Source of the DNA: Alkalicaulis satelles
Lineage (GTDB): Bacteria; Pseudomonadota; Alphaproteobacteria; Caulobacterales; Maricaulaceae
Direction of reading: 5' to 3'
Length of the DNA: 64,000 nucleotides
NCBI RefSeq assembly: GCF_008630495.1
Contig: NZ_VWOJ01000001.1
Span: forward strand, 558,001-622,000
Part shown: one piece after another, positions 34,077 through 43,636 of the stretch
How the letters are laid out: each line of letters starts with the position of its first letter
Position numbering within the stretch: the stretch's first letter is position 1
Notes under the pieces: generated by a model
Databases searched by the model: none
Told to the model about the DNA's origin: nothing
What the model saw: the letters and a program-made list of their open reading frames with translations, nothing else
Program-made: the position numbers and the translations under genes

Positions 34077-35760
34077 AGCGTTCCCGGAACCGTTGCACCA
34101 CGCGCAGCGCGATGATGTTGAGCATGAGGGTGAGGACGAACAGCACCAGACCCAGCGCGAAGGCGGCCAGCGTCTTGGAGCTGTCGAACTCCTGGTCGCC
34201 GGTGAGCAGGGTGACGATCTGCACGGTGATGGTGGTCACCGATTCCAGCGGGTTGGCGGTGAGATTGGCGCCCTGCCCGGCGGCCATCACCACGATCATG
34301 GTCTCGCCAATGGCGCGCGACACGCCCAGCAGCACCGCGCCGACAATCCCTGGCAGGGCGGCGGGCAGCACCACATGGCGGATGGTTTCGGACTTGGTGG
34401 CCCCCATGGCGTAGGCGCCGTCGCGCAGGGACTGGGGCACGGCGTTGATCACATCGTCCGACAAAGACGACACGAAGGGGATGATCATCACCCCCATCAC
34501 CAGGCCCGCCGACAGGGCGCTCTGGGTGACCGCGTCCTCATAGCCCAGGAACAGGGCGAAATCGCGCAGGAACGGGCCCACTGTGAGCAGCGCGAAGAAG
34601 CCGTAGACCACGGTGGGCACGCCGGCGAGCACTTCCAGGATCGGCTTGGCCACCGCGCGCACGCGCTTGCTGGCGTATTCGGACATGTAGATGGCGGAAA
34701 ACAGCCCCACCGGCACCGCCACCGACATGGCGATGACCGTGATCAGCGCCGTGCCGGCGAACAGCGGCGCCGCGCCGAACGCGCCCGACTGGCCGATCTG
34801 GTCGGCGCGGATGGCGATTTGCGGGCTCCACTGCAGGCCGAACAGGAAATCGCCCACCCGCCAGCCGATGGAGGCGAAGAAACGCAGCGATTCAAACAAA
34901 AGCGAGAACACGATGCCCAGCGTGGTCAGGATGGCGATGATCGAGGCGAACATCAAAAGCCCGCTGATCGCCGCCTCCACCCGGTTGCGGGCACGGAACG
35001 AGGCTTTCACCCGTGACCGCCCCCAGGCCAGCCCGCCCACGGCCATGGACAGCACCAGGGCGGCCACCGACCAGCGGAAAATATCCTCCACCGGGCGCAT
35101 CGCCAGTGCGGCGGCGCGCAGTTCGGGCGTGTTGCGGCTGGCCAGCCCTTCCCCGAACGCAATGGCGCGCGCATCGGCCAGGAACAGCTCGCGGCGCTCG
35201 CGCGGACTGTTCCAGAACTCGAACCCTGAGCGCGCGCGGATGCCTGCATCACTGGACGGGGCGCGGGCGGCGACCGAGCGGGCGATCTCGCCGCGGCGCT
35301 GGTCCAGGCGCGCGCCGATCTCGGTCAGGCGGGTGGTGTGTCCGGCCAGCGCGCCCTGAAAGGCTTGCGGATCCAGCCCGGAATCGCGCGCGCGGGTGAT
35401 CGCCTCGCGCGCCTCCATGGCGTCCGCATCCGCCTCGGCGGCTTCTTCGAGCAGCGCGATAATCTGCGCGTCCGCATCCAGCTGGCGCTCAAACTCGGCG
35501 ATCAGGGGCGCGGCCTCGCGCTCCAGCTGGCTCATGGCCAGCGTGTTGACCAGGCCTGACCCGAACGCGCCATAGGCCGCCAGCAGCACCAGCGCCGGCC
35601 CGCCGGTCCACAGGGCGATGTAATACCCGTAATAATTGGGCAGCGAATGCAGGCGCGGCCCGCCCTGGGCGCGCACGGACAGGGCCCGGCGCCGCCCGGT
35701 CAGGAAACCGAAGGCGATCAGCACAAGAAGCGTCAGCGCCACAAGGACAGAAATCTGCAT
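34069..35760 (-). CDS. pstC: Phosphate ABC transporter permease PstC, enlarged
   Basis: Partner permease of PstA; 563 residues against ~320 in E. coli. The extra N-terminal part has helices at ~3-20 and ~46-68, a ~150-residue helical extracytoplasmic region (76-222) and another helix at ~231-247. The canonical core follows, with MGATKSETIRHVVLPAALPG as coupling loop. It is downstream of phoR, with tandem Pho-box repeats 91-130 bp before the ATG. The binding protein gene pstS is not in this operon. Confidence 0.95.
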   Translation of the reverse strand: MQISVLVALTLLVLIAFGFLTGRRRALSVRAQGGPRLHSLPNYYGYYIALWTGGPALVLLAAYGAFGSGLVNTLAMSQLEREAAPLIAEFERQLDADAQIIALLEEAAEADADAMEAREAITRARDSGLDPQAFQGALAGHTTRLTEIGARLDQRRGEIARSVAARAPSSDAGIRARSGFEFWNSPRERRELFLADARAIAFGEGLASRNTPELRAAALAMRPVEDIFRWSVAALVLSMAVGGLAWGRSRVKASFRARNRVEAAISGLLMFASIIAILTTLGIVFSLLFESLRFFASIGWRVGDFLFGLQWSPQIAIRADQIGQSGAFGAAPLFAGTALITVIAMSVAVPVGLFSAIYMSEYASKRVRAVAKPILEVLAGVPTVVYGFFALLTVGPFLRDFALFLGYEDAVTQSALSAGLVMGVMIIPFVSSLSDDVINAVPQSLRDGAYAMGATKSETIRHVVLPAALPGIVGAVLLGVSRAIGETMIVVMAAGQGANLTANPLESVTTITVQIVTLLTGDQEFDSSKTLAAFALGLVLFVLTLMLNIIALRVVQRFRERYE

Positions 35761-35850
35761 GATCTTTTCCGGCGCCGGGGCCGCCAGCCTGTCCCGGCCA
35801 GCCCGCCCGGCGCCCTTGCCGCCATTAGCGGCGGACCATGCGCGGTCTCG

Positions 35851-35890
35851 GTCACCCGATTATGACACTCGCACTACACTTTTGTGACAG
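35851..35890 (-). promoter_or_regulatory. Tandem Pho boxes before pstC
   Basis: On the minus strand four 7-bp units start exactly 11 bp apart: CTGTCAC, GTGTAGT, GTGTCAT, GGGTGAC. Against consensus CTGTCAT, units one and three match at six of seven positions. The array overlaps the last codons and TAG of phoR (stop at 35874), so pstC has a PhoB-responsive promoter inside the operon. Confidence 0.7.
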
Positions 35891-37325
35891 CGCCAGCGGT
35901 TTGTTCCACAGGACCGGTCCCGGAAGGGGGCGCGGGCGGCGCCGTGGCCTGGGCCGGCGCCAGCATGAAGAAGGCGGAAAACACCGATCCCGCGCCCGGG
36001 GCGCTCTCCACCGTGAAGCCGCCGCGATGACGGCTGACGATATGCTTGACGATGGCCAGGCCCAGACCCGTGCCCGCGGTGGGGCCGCTCTTCTGGCCGT
36101 CCACCCGGAAAAACCGCTCGGCCAGGCGCGGCAGATAGCGCCGCTCTATGCCCGGCCCGTTATCACGCACCCGCACCACGGCGAAGCGCGCATCCGGGTC
36201 CAGCGGCGGGGCGCTCAGCGTCAGCCGCCCGGACTGGGGATCCATGCGCTCGGGCATGTGCTCGGCGCCGTCGCGCGTGCGCGGGGCCTCAACCCATATC
36301 CGCACCTGCGAGCCGTCGGGAGAATACTTGATGGCGTTCTCCACCAGATTCTCCACCACCTCGTAGATCTGATCGTGATCGCCGCGCACCTGCGCGGGCG
36401 TATCGGCCAGCGTCAGCTCCAGCGTGATCGCCCGGCGCTCGGCCACCAGGCGCAGCGCCTCGGTCACATCGCGCGCCAGATCATTGAGCTCCACCGATCC
36501 GGTGGGCGCCACATGCTCGTTCATCTCCACCCGGCTGAGCGACAACAGGTCGTCGATGAGGCGGCGCATGCGCTCGGTCTGCTCCTTCATGATCGCCAGG
36601 AAGCGGTCGCGCGCCTCCTCGTCGTCATGGGCCGGGCCCTGCAGCGTCTCGAGAAAGCCCGAGAGCGAGGCCAGCGGCGTGCGCAGCTCATGGCTGGCAT
36701 TGGCCAGGAAGTCGGCCCGCATGCGCTCGGCGCGCTTGGACGAGGTGTCGTCGGCCAGCACCAGCATGGCCCGGAACGGCATGGGGCCGGGCACGTCCAG
36801 CCGGATCGGCTCCACAAAGGCGCGCACATGGCTCTCCAGCGGCGCCAGGGTGGAATATTCCACCGCCGCGCCGCGTTCGCCGCGCAGCGCCGCGCTCACC
36901 GCTTCGAGCACGCGCGGCTGGCGCAGGGCGGTGGACAACAGCCCCCGCTCCGCCCCCAGCCCCAGAAAGGCGCGCGCAGACGGATTGGCCCGCTCGATCC
37001 GCCCGCCCGGCCCGATCAGCAAAACCGGGATCGGTAAACGCTCCAGCATCGCCTCGCAGGCATCGATCTCCACAGGCCGCAATGAGGCGCCGGCCTCGGC
37101 CGGGCGCGCGCTGGGCTCGGCAGCGGTCAGGGCGGTGAGATAGTAGACTGCCGCCAGACCGGCCAGGGCCAGCGAGCCGGCCAGGAACACCCCGGCCTCC
37201 ATCTCGCCCGACAGGGCCAGCACCGCCATGATGAAAACACCCAGCCCCGCAGTCAGCGCGATATCGCGCCGCCGCGGACGGTCGGGCGACTTCAAGGGTC
37301 TGCGATTCGTGCGCTCTTCAACCAT
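35874..37325 (-). CDS. phoR: Phosphate regulon sensor histidine kinase PhoR
   Basis: A 483-residue kinase that phosphorylates PhoB. Two N-terminal membrane helices (~22-40 and ~45-66) have almost no periplasmic loop, as usual for PhoR. A PAS domain lies at ~85-195. The H-box is NASHELRTPLASLSGF with His212, and the ATPase motifs NLVENAIKYS, DNGPGIE and GTGLGLAIVKHI follow. ATG 37325 is chosen; ATG 37340 is a possible alternative. It heads the pho operon and ends inside the pstC Pho boxes. Confidence 0.95.
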   Translation of the reverse strand: MVEERTNRRPLKSPDRPRRRDIALTAGLGVFIMAVLALSGEMEAGVFLAGSLALAGLAAVYYLTALTAAEPSARPAEAGASLRPVEIDACEAMLERLPIPVLLIGPGGRIERANPSARAFLGLGAERGLLSTALRQPRVLEAVSAALRGERGAAVEYSTLAPLESHVRAFVEPIRLDVPGPMPFRAMLVLADDTSSKRAERMRADFLANASHELRTPLASLSGFLETLQGPAHDDEEARDRFLAIMKEQTERMRRLIDDLLSLSRVEMNEHVAPTGSVELNDLARDVTEALRLVAERRAITLELTLADTPAQVRGDHDQIYEVVENLVENAIKYSPDGSQVRIWVEAPRTRDGAEHMPERMDPQSGRLTLSAPPLDPDARFAVVRVRDNGPGIERRYLPRLAERFFRVDGQKSGPTAGTGLGLAIVKHIVSRHRGGFTVESAPGAGSVFSAFFMLAPAQATAPPAPPSGTGPVEQTAGAVTKV

Positions 37326-37346
37326 GCCAATTGGTATCATGCCTGT

Positions 37347-37375
37347 GTGACGGGTGCGAAACACCGCCATGACCG
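37347..37375 (-). promoter_or_regulatory. Pho-box-like repeats before phoR
   Basis: Three 7-bp units at 11-bp spacing on the minus strand: CGGTCAT, GTGTTTC, CCGTCAC. The outer two match CTGTCAT/C well and the middle one poorly. The site ends 22 bp before the phoR ATG, which would fit autoregulation by PhoB. Confidence 0.4.
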
Positions 37376-37385
37376 ATCATGGCGG
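37364..37385. repeat. Perfect inverted repeat between phoR and the efflux operon
   Basis: CCGCCATGA and TCATGGCGG arms (9 bp each) around CCGA. It overlaps the phoR Pho-like box and could be an operator for the divergent efflux operon or for phoR. Confidence 0.45.
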
Positions 37386-37545
37386 ATGGCGCGGGCCGCC
37401 AAAATGAACCCGGCCTGTCACCGGCATGAATTTTTCGTAATTCGAGTAATTTTGCTCGTTTTTCGATAAATTTTGATTGACTTTCATGAGGGGGCCGGTA
37501 GGAAGGCTCCATCGGTTTGAAATCCATTGATGTGAGCCTTGCACC
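37386..37545. other. Upstream region of the efflux operon with an AT-rich block
   Basis: About 37430-37490 is markedly AT-rich for this genome and probably holds the promoter of the efflux operon. No single -35/-10 pair stands out. A small CGAG/CTCG hairpin followed by T5 lies within it. Confidence 0.3.
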
Positions 37546-38925
37546 TTGATCCGCTGCACCACCCCCCTTCTTGCCGCCCTGACCGTAACGGCTTGCGCCA
37601 GCCAGCCCATGGGCGCCGCTGCGCTGCCTGACGGCGCGCCCGGACGCTTCGCGGCCCTGCCCGAAACGGTGACGGCTGCGCCCCAGGACTGGATCGCCGC
37701 CTTCGAGGACCCGGTGCTGAGCGCGCTGGTGGACGAAGCCATGCAGGCCAATCCCTCGCTGTCGGCGGCCCGGGCCGGGGTGATCGCAGCCCGCGCCGCA
37801 GCGCGCGGCGCCGGCGGAGCGCGCCTGCCCTCGCTGGACGGCCGTATCGGGGTCACCGACCAGGATGCGCCGGCTCAGTCCGGCACGAGCTATTCCCTCG
37901 GCCTGGAGGCGAGCTGGACCGCAGATGTGTGGGGCCGGCTCAGCGATCAGGCCCGCGCCAGCGCCTTGACCGCTGAAGCCGTGCATGCCGACTGGCGCGG
38001 CGCGCGGCTCAGCGTGGCCGCGGGGGTCGCGCAAGCCTGGTATGGCCTGATCGAGGCGCGCGAGCAGCGCGACCTGGCCCTGGCGGATGTGGAAACGCGC
38101 ACCCGCCAGACCGATATCGTCGAGCGCCGCTTCCAGCGCGGCGTGGCGCGCTCGTCCGATCTGCGCACGGCGCGCTCGGCCCTGGCCTCCAGCGAGGCGG
38201 TGTTGGCCCTGCGCGAGCGCGCGGTGGACACCGCCGCCCGGGCGCTGGAAATCCAGCTGGGCCGCTACCCGGCCAATGCGCTGGCGATTGACGGCGGATT
38301 GCCGGCGCTGGGCGCTGTGGGCGATCCCGGTTCGCCCGAAGCCCTGTTGCAGCGCCGGCCCGACATCGTCGCCGCCGAAGCGCGCATGCAGGCGGCCGGC
38401 TTCTCGGCGGACGCGGCGCGCAAGGCGCTCTATCCGGGTCTGACCCTGCGGGCGGAACTGCGCGATACCGGCGCCTCGCCGGGAGATATCTTCGATGCGC
38501 AGAACCTCACGCGCATCGTCTCGGCCAGCGTTCTCGCGCCGGTCTTCCGCGGCGGCCAGCTGCGCGCCGAGCGCGACCGCCAGGCCGCCCTGGCCGAACA
38601 GGCCTCCGCACGGCTTGTCGAAACCGTGCTGACGGCCCTGCGCGAAGTGGAAAACGCCCTCAGCGCCGATGGGCGCCTGGCGCGGCGCGTGGAAGCGCTG
38701 GCTGCGGCGTCCGCCGAGGCCGACGCCGCGCTGGAGCTGGTGGAGCGCCAGTATGCCTCTGGCGTGGCCACGATCTTTGAACTGATTGACGCCCAGACCC
38801 GGGCCACCCAGGCCCAGGGTCAGCTGATCACAGCCCGCCGCGAGCGGGTCGATAACCGCATCGCCCTGTATCTGGCCACAGCCGGCGGCTTCGCCGCACA
38901 GGGCGGCCAGGCGGGCGAACTGTAG
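37546..38925 (+). CDS. Outer-membrane efflux lipoprotein, NodT/OprM family
   Basis: A 459-residue outer-membrane factor for RND export. TTG 37546 starts a lipoprotein signal ending at Cys17 (TVTAC). Two OEP repeats are visible with the typical coiled-coil stretches (ADVWGRLSDQARAS, and YASGVATIFELIDAQTRATQAQ near the end). It forms the trimeric channel with the adaptor and pump encoded immediately downstream. No adjacent regulator gene; the upstream inverted repeat at 37364-37385 may be the control point. Confidence 0.92.
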   Translation: MIRCTTPLLAALTVTACASQPMGAAALPDGAPGRFAALPETVTAAPQDWIAAFEDPVLSALVDEAMQANPSLSAARAGVIAARAAARGAGGARLPSLDGRIGVTDQDAPAQSGTSYSLGLEASWTADVWGRLSDQARASALTAEAVHADWRGARLSVAAGVAQAWYGLIEAREQRDLALADVETRTRQTDIVERRFQRGVARSSDLRTARSALASSEAVLALRERAVDTAARALEIQLGRYPANALAIDGGLPALGAVGDPGSPEALLQRRPDIVAAEARMQAAGFSADAARKALYPGLTLRAELRDTGASPGDIFDAQNLTRIVSASVLAPVFRGGQLRAERDRQAALAEQASARLVETVLTALREVENALSADGRLARRVEALAAASAEADAALELVERQYASGVATIFELIDAQTRATQAQGQLITARRERVDNRIALYLATAGGFAAQGGQAGEL

Positions 38926-38995
38926 ATACGCAAGACAGGCCCGCGACAGAGGCCAGGGGGACGCTCGCGTCCAAACGAAAAAAACGAGGTTGGTC

Positions 38996-40255
38996 ATGAG
39001 TAAGGTCGTTGGACGTTTCATACTGTTCGGGGTTCCGATCATTTTGCTGATCGTGATTTCCCTGTTCGTGTTCACCATGCTGATCATGCTTGCGCCGCGC
39101 GCGGAGCGCGCCGAACAGGACGTGCGCCCGGCTGCGGTGTTCGTCACCGAGGCCGAAGCCCGCGCGGTCAATCTGAATGTGCGCACGCAAGGCGAAGTGG
39201 CCGCGCTGATCGAGATCGACCTGACCGCCCAGGTGAGCGGGCGGGTGGAGTATGTGAACCCCAACTTCATCCAGGGCGGCTTCTTCGAGGCCGGCGAGGT
39301 GCTGGTGCGGCTCGAAGACCAGGATTACCGCCTGGCCGTCACCCGCGCCGAGGCCCAGGTGGCCCAGCGCCGCCAGGCCCTGATCCGCGAGCAGGCCGAA
39401 TCCGAACTGGCCCGCCAGGAATGGGAGGCCATCGGCCGGGGCGAAGCCACGCCGCTGACCTTGCGCGAGCCGCAACTGGCCGATGCGCGCGCCCAGCTGG
39501 CCGCCGCCGAGGCGAGCCTGGCCGAAGCGCGCCTGAACCTGTCGCGCACGCGCATTTCCGCGCCCTTCGCCGGCCGGGTGCGCGAGAAAATGGTCGATCT
39601 GGGCCAGTTCGTGGGGCCGGGCGCGCGCCTGGGCCGGGTGTTCGCAACCGACGCCGTTCAGGTGCGCCTGCCCCTGAGCGACCGCGAGATCGCCCTGCTG
39701 AACATGCCCACCGCCTTCCAGGCCAGCGAGTCCAGCCCGGCGCCGGAGGTGACGCTCACCGCCCAGTCCGGCGGGGTGATGCGCGAATGGCGCGGCCAGG
39801 TGGTGCGCACCGATGCGGCGATCAATCCCCAGACCCGCACGCTGGGCGTCTTTGTCGAGGTGCGCGATCCTTACGGCGCCGCCGCTGAAGCCGCAGGCGC
39901 GCCGCTGGCGGTGGGCATGTTCGTGGACGCGATGATCCGCGGCCGCGAGATCGCTGATGCGATCGTGCTGCCGCGCAGCGCGCTGCGTGGAAACAATCAG
40001 ATTTTCGTGGCCGAGCGTGACGGCACGCTGGATATCCGCACCGTCCAGGTCATCGATTCCACACCGGAACGCGTTGTGGTGGCCTCCGGCATCGAGTCTG
40101 GAGACCGGGTTATCACATCCACCGTGCGCGCCGCCTCCCAGGGCATGGCGGTGACCGCTCTGGACCCCGATGGCGAGCCCTTGCCCGCCGATGAGCCAGA
40201 CGCCGCCCCGCCGGCGAATGAAGAGGCGTCCCCCGTGGCCGCCGCCGGCCAGTAA
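38996..40255 (+). CDS. RND efflux periplasmic adaptor subunit
   Basis: A 419-residue membrane-fusion protein. An N-terminal anchor helix (~8-35) is followed by a lipoyl-like half motif (QVSGRVEYVNPNF...FFEAGEVLVRLE) and a coiled-coil hairpin (~100-165). The second lipoyl half reads SAPFAGRVREKMVDLGQFV, then the beta-barrel domain. The acidic Pro/Ala-rich C-terminus is unstructured. ATG 38996 has a GAGG site. It lies between the outer-membrane factor and the pump. Confidence 0.93.
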   Translation: MSKVVGRFILFGVPIILLIVISLFVFTMLIMLAPRAERAEQDVRPAAVFVTEAEARAVNLNVRTQGEVAALIEIDLTAQVSGRVEYVNPNFIQGGFFEAGEVLVRLEDQDYRLAVTRAEAQVAQRRQALIREQAESELARQEWEAIGRGEATPLTLREPQLADARAQLAAAEASLAEARLNLSRTRISAPFAGRVREKMVDLGQFVGPGARLGRVFATDAVQVRLPLSDREIALLNMPTAFQASESSPAPEVTLTAQSGGVMREWRGQVVRTDAAINPQTRTLGVFVEVRDPYGAAAEAAGAPLAVGMFVDAMIRGREIADAIVLPRSALRGNNQIFVAERDGTLDIRTVQVIDSTPERVVVASGIESGDRVITSTVRAASQGMAVTALDPDGEPLPADEPDAAPPANEEASPVAAAGQ

Positions 40256-40280
40256 CGCGCGAACGCGAAGGAGACAGATC

Positions 40281-43200
40281 ATGGTGCAACGTCCCGGCGA
40301 GAGCGTTCATAAAGGCATACTGGCCTGGTGGGCGCGCAATTCGGTCGCCGCCAATCTTCTGATGATCATCGCCTTCGTGGGCGGGATTATCGGCTTCCTC
40401 CAGCTGCAGCGCGAGGTCTTCCCCTCCGGCGTGTTCAACGGCGCTTCGGTTTCCGTGGCCTGGCCCGGCGCCGCGCCCCAGGAGGTCGAGGAGCAGATCA
40501 TCCTGCGCATCGAGGAGGCGGTGGCCAATCTGCCGGGCGTAAACCGCATCACCGCCACCGCTTTTGAAGGCCGCGGCGTCGTCAATATCGAGGGCCGGCG
40601 CAATCTCGACGCCAACGAGTTCGTCAACGAGATCAAGCTGCGCGTGGACTCCATCAACAACCTGCCCGCAGACGCGTTCAGGCCGGTGGTGCAGCGCTGG
40701 GAGAGCCAGCAGCAAATGTACATGGTCGCCCTGCACGGCGATGTGGACCGGCGCGAACTTCAGCGCCTGGCGCGCGAAATCCGCGACGAGATCGGCTCCC
40801 AGGTGGGCGAGGCCTCGATCGTCAACACCATGGCCTATCTGCCCGAGGAAGTGGCCATCGAGGTGTCTGAAGACGCCCTGCGCCGCTATGGCCTGACCTT
40901 CTCCGAGGTCGCCCAGGCGATCCGCGCCTCCTCGCTCAACGCCTCGGCCGGAGCGGTGCGCACGGCCCAGGGGCGCATCCAGCTCACCTCGCGCCAGCTG
41001 GCCGACACCGCCGAGCAGTTCGGCGATATCATCATCCGCCAGACGCCCGACGGCTCGACCATCCGGGTGCGCGACGTGGCGCGGGTGACGGACGGGCTGG
41101 TGGATGTGGATTTCTCCGGCACGTTCAACGGCCAGACCATGGTGCTGATCGATGTGCGCACCACCGGCGAGATCGATGTGGTGCGGCTGTCCGCCCAGAT
41201 GGAGCGCTATGTCGAGCGCAAGCGCGGCGAACTGCCGTCCAGCGTGACCCTGTCGAACTGGTTCGACATGTCCGATGCCTACCACTCGCGCATGGACTCC
41301 ATCTCCAACTCGGCGATGATCGGCCTGACCCTGGTGCTGATCGTGCTGGTGCTGTTCCTGCGCCCCATCGTGGCTTTCTGGGTCACGGTGGGCATCGCCA
41401 CAGCCTTCGCCGGCGGGCTGCTCCTGCTGCCCATGCTGGGCGTGACGCTGAACATGCTCTCCCTGTTCGCCTTCCTGATCGTGATCGGGGTGGTGGTCGA
41501 TGACGCGATTATCGTGGGGGAGAATATCCATACCCGGGTTGAACGCGGCGAGCGCGGCCTGACCGCGGCCGTGGTGGGCGTGCAGATGGTGGCCAAGCCC
41601 GTCCTGTTCGCGGTCATCACCACCATGATGGCGTTTGCGCCCTGGATGCTGCTGAGCGGTCCCGAAGTGCAGTTCACCCGCCAGATCTCGCTGGTGGTGA
41701 TTGCGGCGCTGACCTTCTCCCTGATCGAGGCTCTGCTGATCCTGCCCTCTCACCTGTCACACCTGAAACCGCAGCGCCTGGACGGCGCTTTCGGCCCGCT
41801 GCTGCGCACGCAGCGCGCCATTTCGGAGGGACTGGTGACCTTTGCGCGCCGGGTCTACGCCCCGGTGCTGGCGCTGGCCATCCGGATGCGATACTTCACC
41901 GTGCTGGCCTTCGTCATGATGTTCACCCTGGCCATCATGCTGATGAATACCGGCTATGTGCCCTTCCGCTTCATGCCCGAAGTGGAGAACGAGCTGGTGC
42001 AGGTGAACATCACCCTGCCCGAAGGCGCGCCCTGGAGCCGGCTTGAGGACGTGCGCACCCAGCTGGAGCGCGCCGCCGTTCAGCTCAATGACCATTACGC
42101 CGAGCGTTTCCCGGGCTTTGACATGGTGCAGGGCGCCGCGGTGATCGCCAACCAGTCTTCGGTGCGCGCCTGGATCCAGATAACCAGTCCGGAGGACCGG
42201 CCCCAGCCCATCCCCATGTCCGAGATCGCCCAGACCCTGCGCGAAGCCATGGGGCCCGTGCCGGACGCCGAGGAAATCGATTTCGACTTCACGATTTCGG
42301 AAAACATCACCGGCGTCCAGTTCGCGGTCAATCATCCTGATCTGGACGTGCTGCGCGAGGCGGCGGCCGACCTGAAGGCGCATCTGCACACCTATTCGGC
42401 CACCTATGACATCGTGGACAATCTGCAGACCTCGGCCGAGGAAATGCGCTTCAGCCTGCGCCCCGACGCCCGGGCGCTGGGACTGACGCTGGCGGACGTG
42501 ACCAGTCAGGTGCGCCAGGCCTTCTATGGCGTCGAGGTCCAGCGCCTGCCGCGCGGAGGCGAGGATGTGCGCGTCATGGTGCGCTATCCGCGCGAGCTGC
42601 GCGACAGCCTGGATGCGGTGCGCGATCTGCGCATCCGCACCCCCGATGGACGCGAAATCCCGCTGGCCTCGGTGGCCGAGGTGGAGTTCGCCCCCGGCAT
42701 CAGCCGCATCAACCGGCGTGAACGCCAGCGCACCGTCACCGTCAGCGCCCAGCTGTCCGATCCGGACGCAGCAGGCGATATCCGCCGCGACCTGCGGGAG
42801 AATTTCTTCCCCGAATGGAAGGAGCGCCACCCTGGCGTCACCGAAGGCGCGCTGGGCGATGTGGAGGGCCAGGCCCAGTTCATGCAGGAAATCCTGATCC
42901 TGCAGATCCTGGTGATGGGCTCCATGTATGTGCTGCTGGCCATCGCCTTCCGCTCTTACGCCCAGCCCCTGCTGATCATGACGGCGATACCCTTCGCCTT
43001 CGCCGGGGCGGTGTTCGGACACCTGGCCTTCAACATGCCCATCGCCCTGTTCTCCTTCTTCGGGGTGGGCGCTGCGGCGGGCGTGGTGATCAACAATAAT
43101 CTGGTCATGGTCGACTTCGTGAACCGGCTCAGGGAGCGCGGCGTGGGCGCCTTCCAGTCGCTGGTGGAAACCGGCGTGCAGCGCTTCCGCCCGATCCTTC

Positions 43201-43529
43201 TGACCACGCTGACCACCTTCCTGGGCATTCTGCCCATGATGGCCGAGCGCTCCACCCAGGCCCAGTTCCTCAAGCCCATGGTGGTGGCGATCGGGTTCGG
43301 CGTTGTCTTCGCCCTGTTCCTGACCCTGTTCTTCGTGCCCGCGCTCTACGCCATGGGCGTGGACATCAAGCGCGGCGTGCTGAGCCTTTGGCGCGGTGAG
43401 CGGGTGCCGGGCATCGGCTCGGACTGGGACGGTCTGGATGCACAGGGTATTGATGTGGCCGGCGGTCCCGGTGAGGCTGGCGCGCGCCAGCGTCCCGGCG
43501 GCGATACCGCGCCACAGCCCGCCGAATGA
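40281..43529 (+). CDS. RND efflux pump permease (AcrB superfamily)
   Basis: A 1082-residue proton-driven inner-membrane pump. Twelve helices are expected. N-terminal ARNSVAANLLMIIAFVGG marks TM1, and the TM4 proton-relay region is IGVVVDDAIIVGENI. Two large periplasmic loops lie after TM1 and TM7. A C-terminal cytoplasmic tail of ~45 residues follows. ATG 40281 is preceded by GAAGGAG. Together with the two preceding genes it forms a complete tripartite pump; substrates cannot be predicted. Confidence 0.94.
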   Translation: MVQRPGESVHKGILAWWARNSVAANLLMIIAFVGGIIGFLQLQREVFPSGVFNGASVSVAWPGAAPQEVEEQIILRIEEAVANLPGVNRITATAFEGRGVVNIEGRRNLDANEFVNEIKLRVDSINNLPADAFRPVVQRWESQQQMYMVALHGDVDRRELQRLAREIRDEIGSQVGEASIVNTMAYLPEEVAIEVSEDALRRYGLTFSEVAQAIRASSLNASAGAVRTAQGRIQLTSRQLADTAEQFGDIIIRQTPDGSTIRVRDVARVTDGLVDVDFSGTFNGQTMVLIDVRTTGEIDVVRLSAQMERYVERKRGELPSSVTLSNWFDMSDAYHSRMDSISNSAMIGLTLVLIVLVLFLRPIVAFWVTVGIATAFAGGLLLLPMLGVTLNMLSLFAFLIVIGVVVDDAIIVGENIHTRVERGERGLTAAVVGVQMVAKPVLFAVITTMMAFAPWMLLSGPEVQFTRQISLVVIAALTFSLIEALLILPSHLSHLKPQRLDGAFGPLLRTQRAISEGLVTFARRVYAPVLALAIRMRYFTVLAFVMMFTLAIMLMNTGYVPFRFMPEVENELVQVNITLPEGAPWSRLEDVRTQLERAAVQLNDHYAERFPGFDMVQGAAVIANQSSVRAWIQITSPEDRPQPIPMSEIAQTLREAMGPVPDAEEIDFDFTISENITGVQFAVNHPDLDVLREAAADLKAHLHTYSATYDIVDNLQTSAEEMRFSLRPDARALGLTLADVTSQVRQAFYGVEVQRLPRGGEDVRVMVRYPRELRDSLDAVRDLRIRTPDGREIPLASVAEVEFAPGISRINRRERQRTVTVSAQLSDPDAAGDIRRDLRENFFPEWKERHPGVTEGALGDVEGQAQFMQEILILQILVMGSMYVLLAIAFRSYAQPLLIMTAIPFAFAGAVFGHLAFNMPIALFSFFGVGAAAGVVINNNLVMVDFVNRLRERGVGAFQSLVETGVQRFRPILLTTLTTFLGILPMMAERSTQAQFLKPMVVAIGFGVVFALFLTLFFVPALYAMGVDIKRGVLSLWRGERVPGIGSDWDGLDAQGIDVAGGPGEAGARQRPGGDTAPQPAE

Positions 43530-43636
43530 CGCATCCGTGATCGCTGCAGCCGGTTCCGCCCGCGAGACCCGCGCTGTAGCGTCACGCTGTCAGACTTTGC
43601 AAGCGCCAGCCGGCGCGCGCTCGATGGGAGGACGAT

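Noticed and set aside
40281-43529. Heavy-metal (CusA-type) assignment for the first RND pump
   Set aside because: No metal-relay methionine pattern or cation-specific neighbours visible, so only the general RND call is kept.
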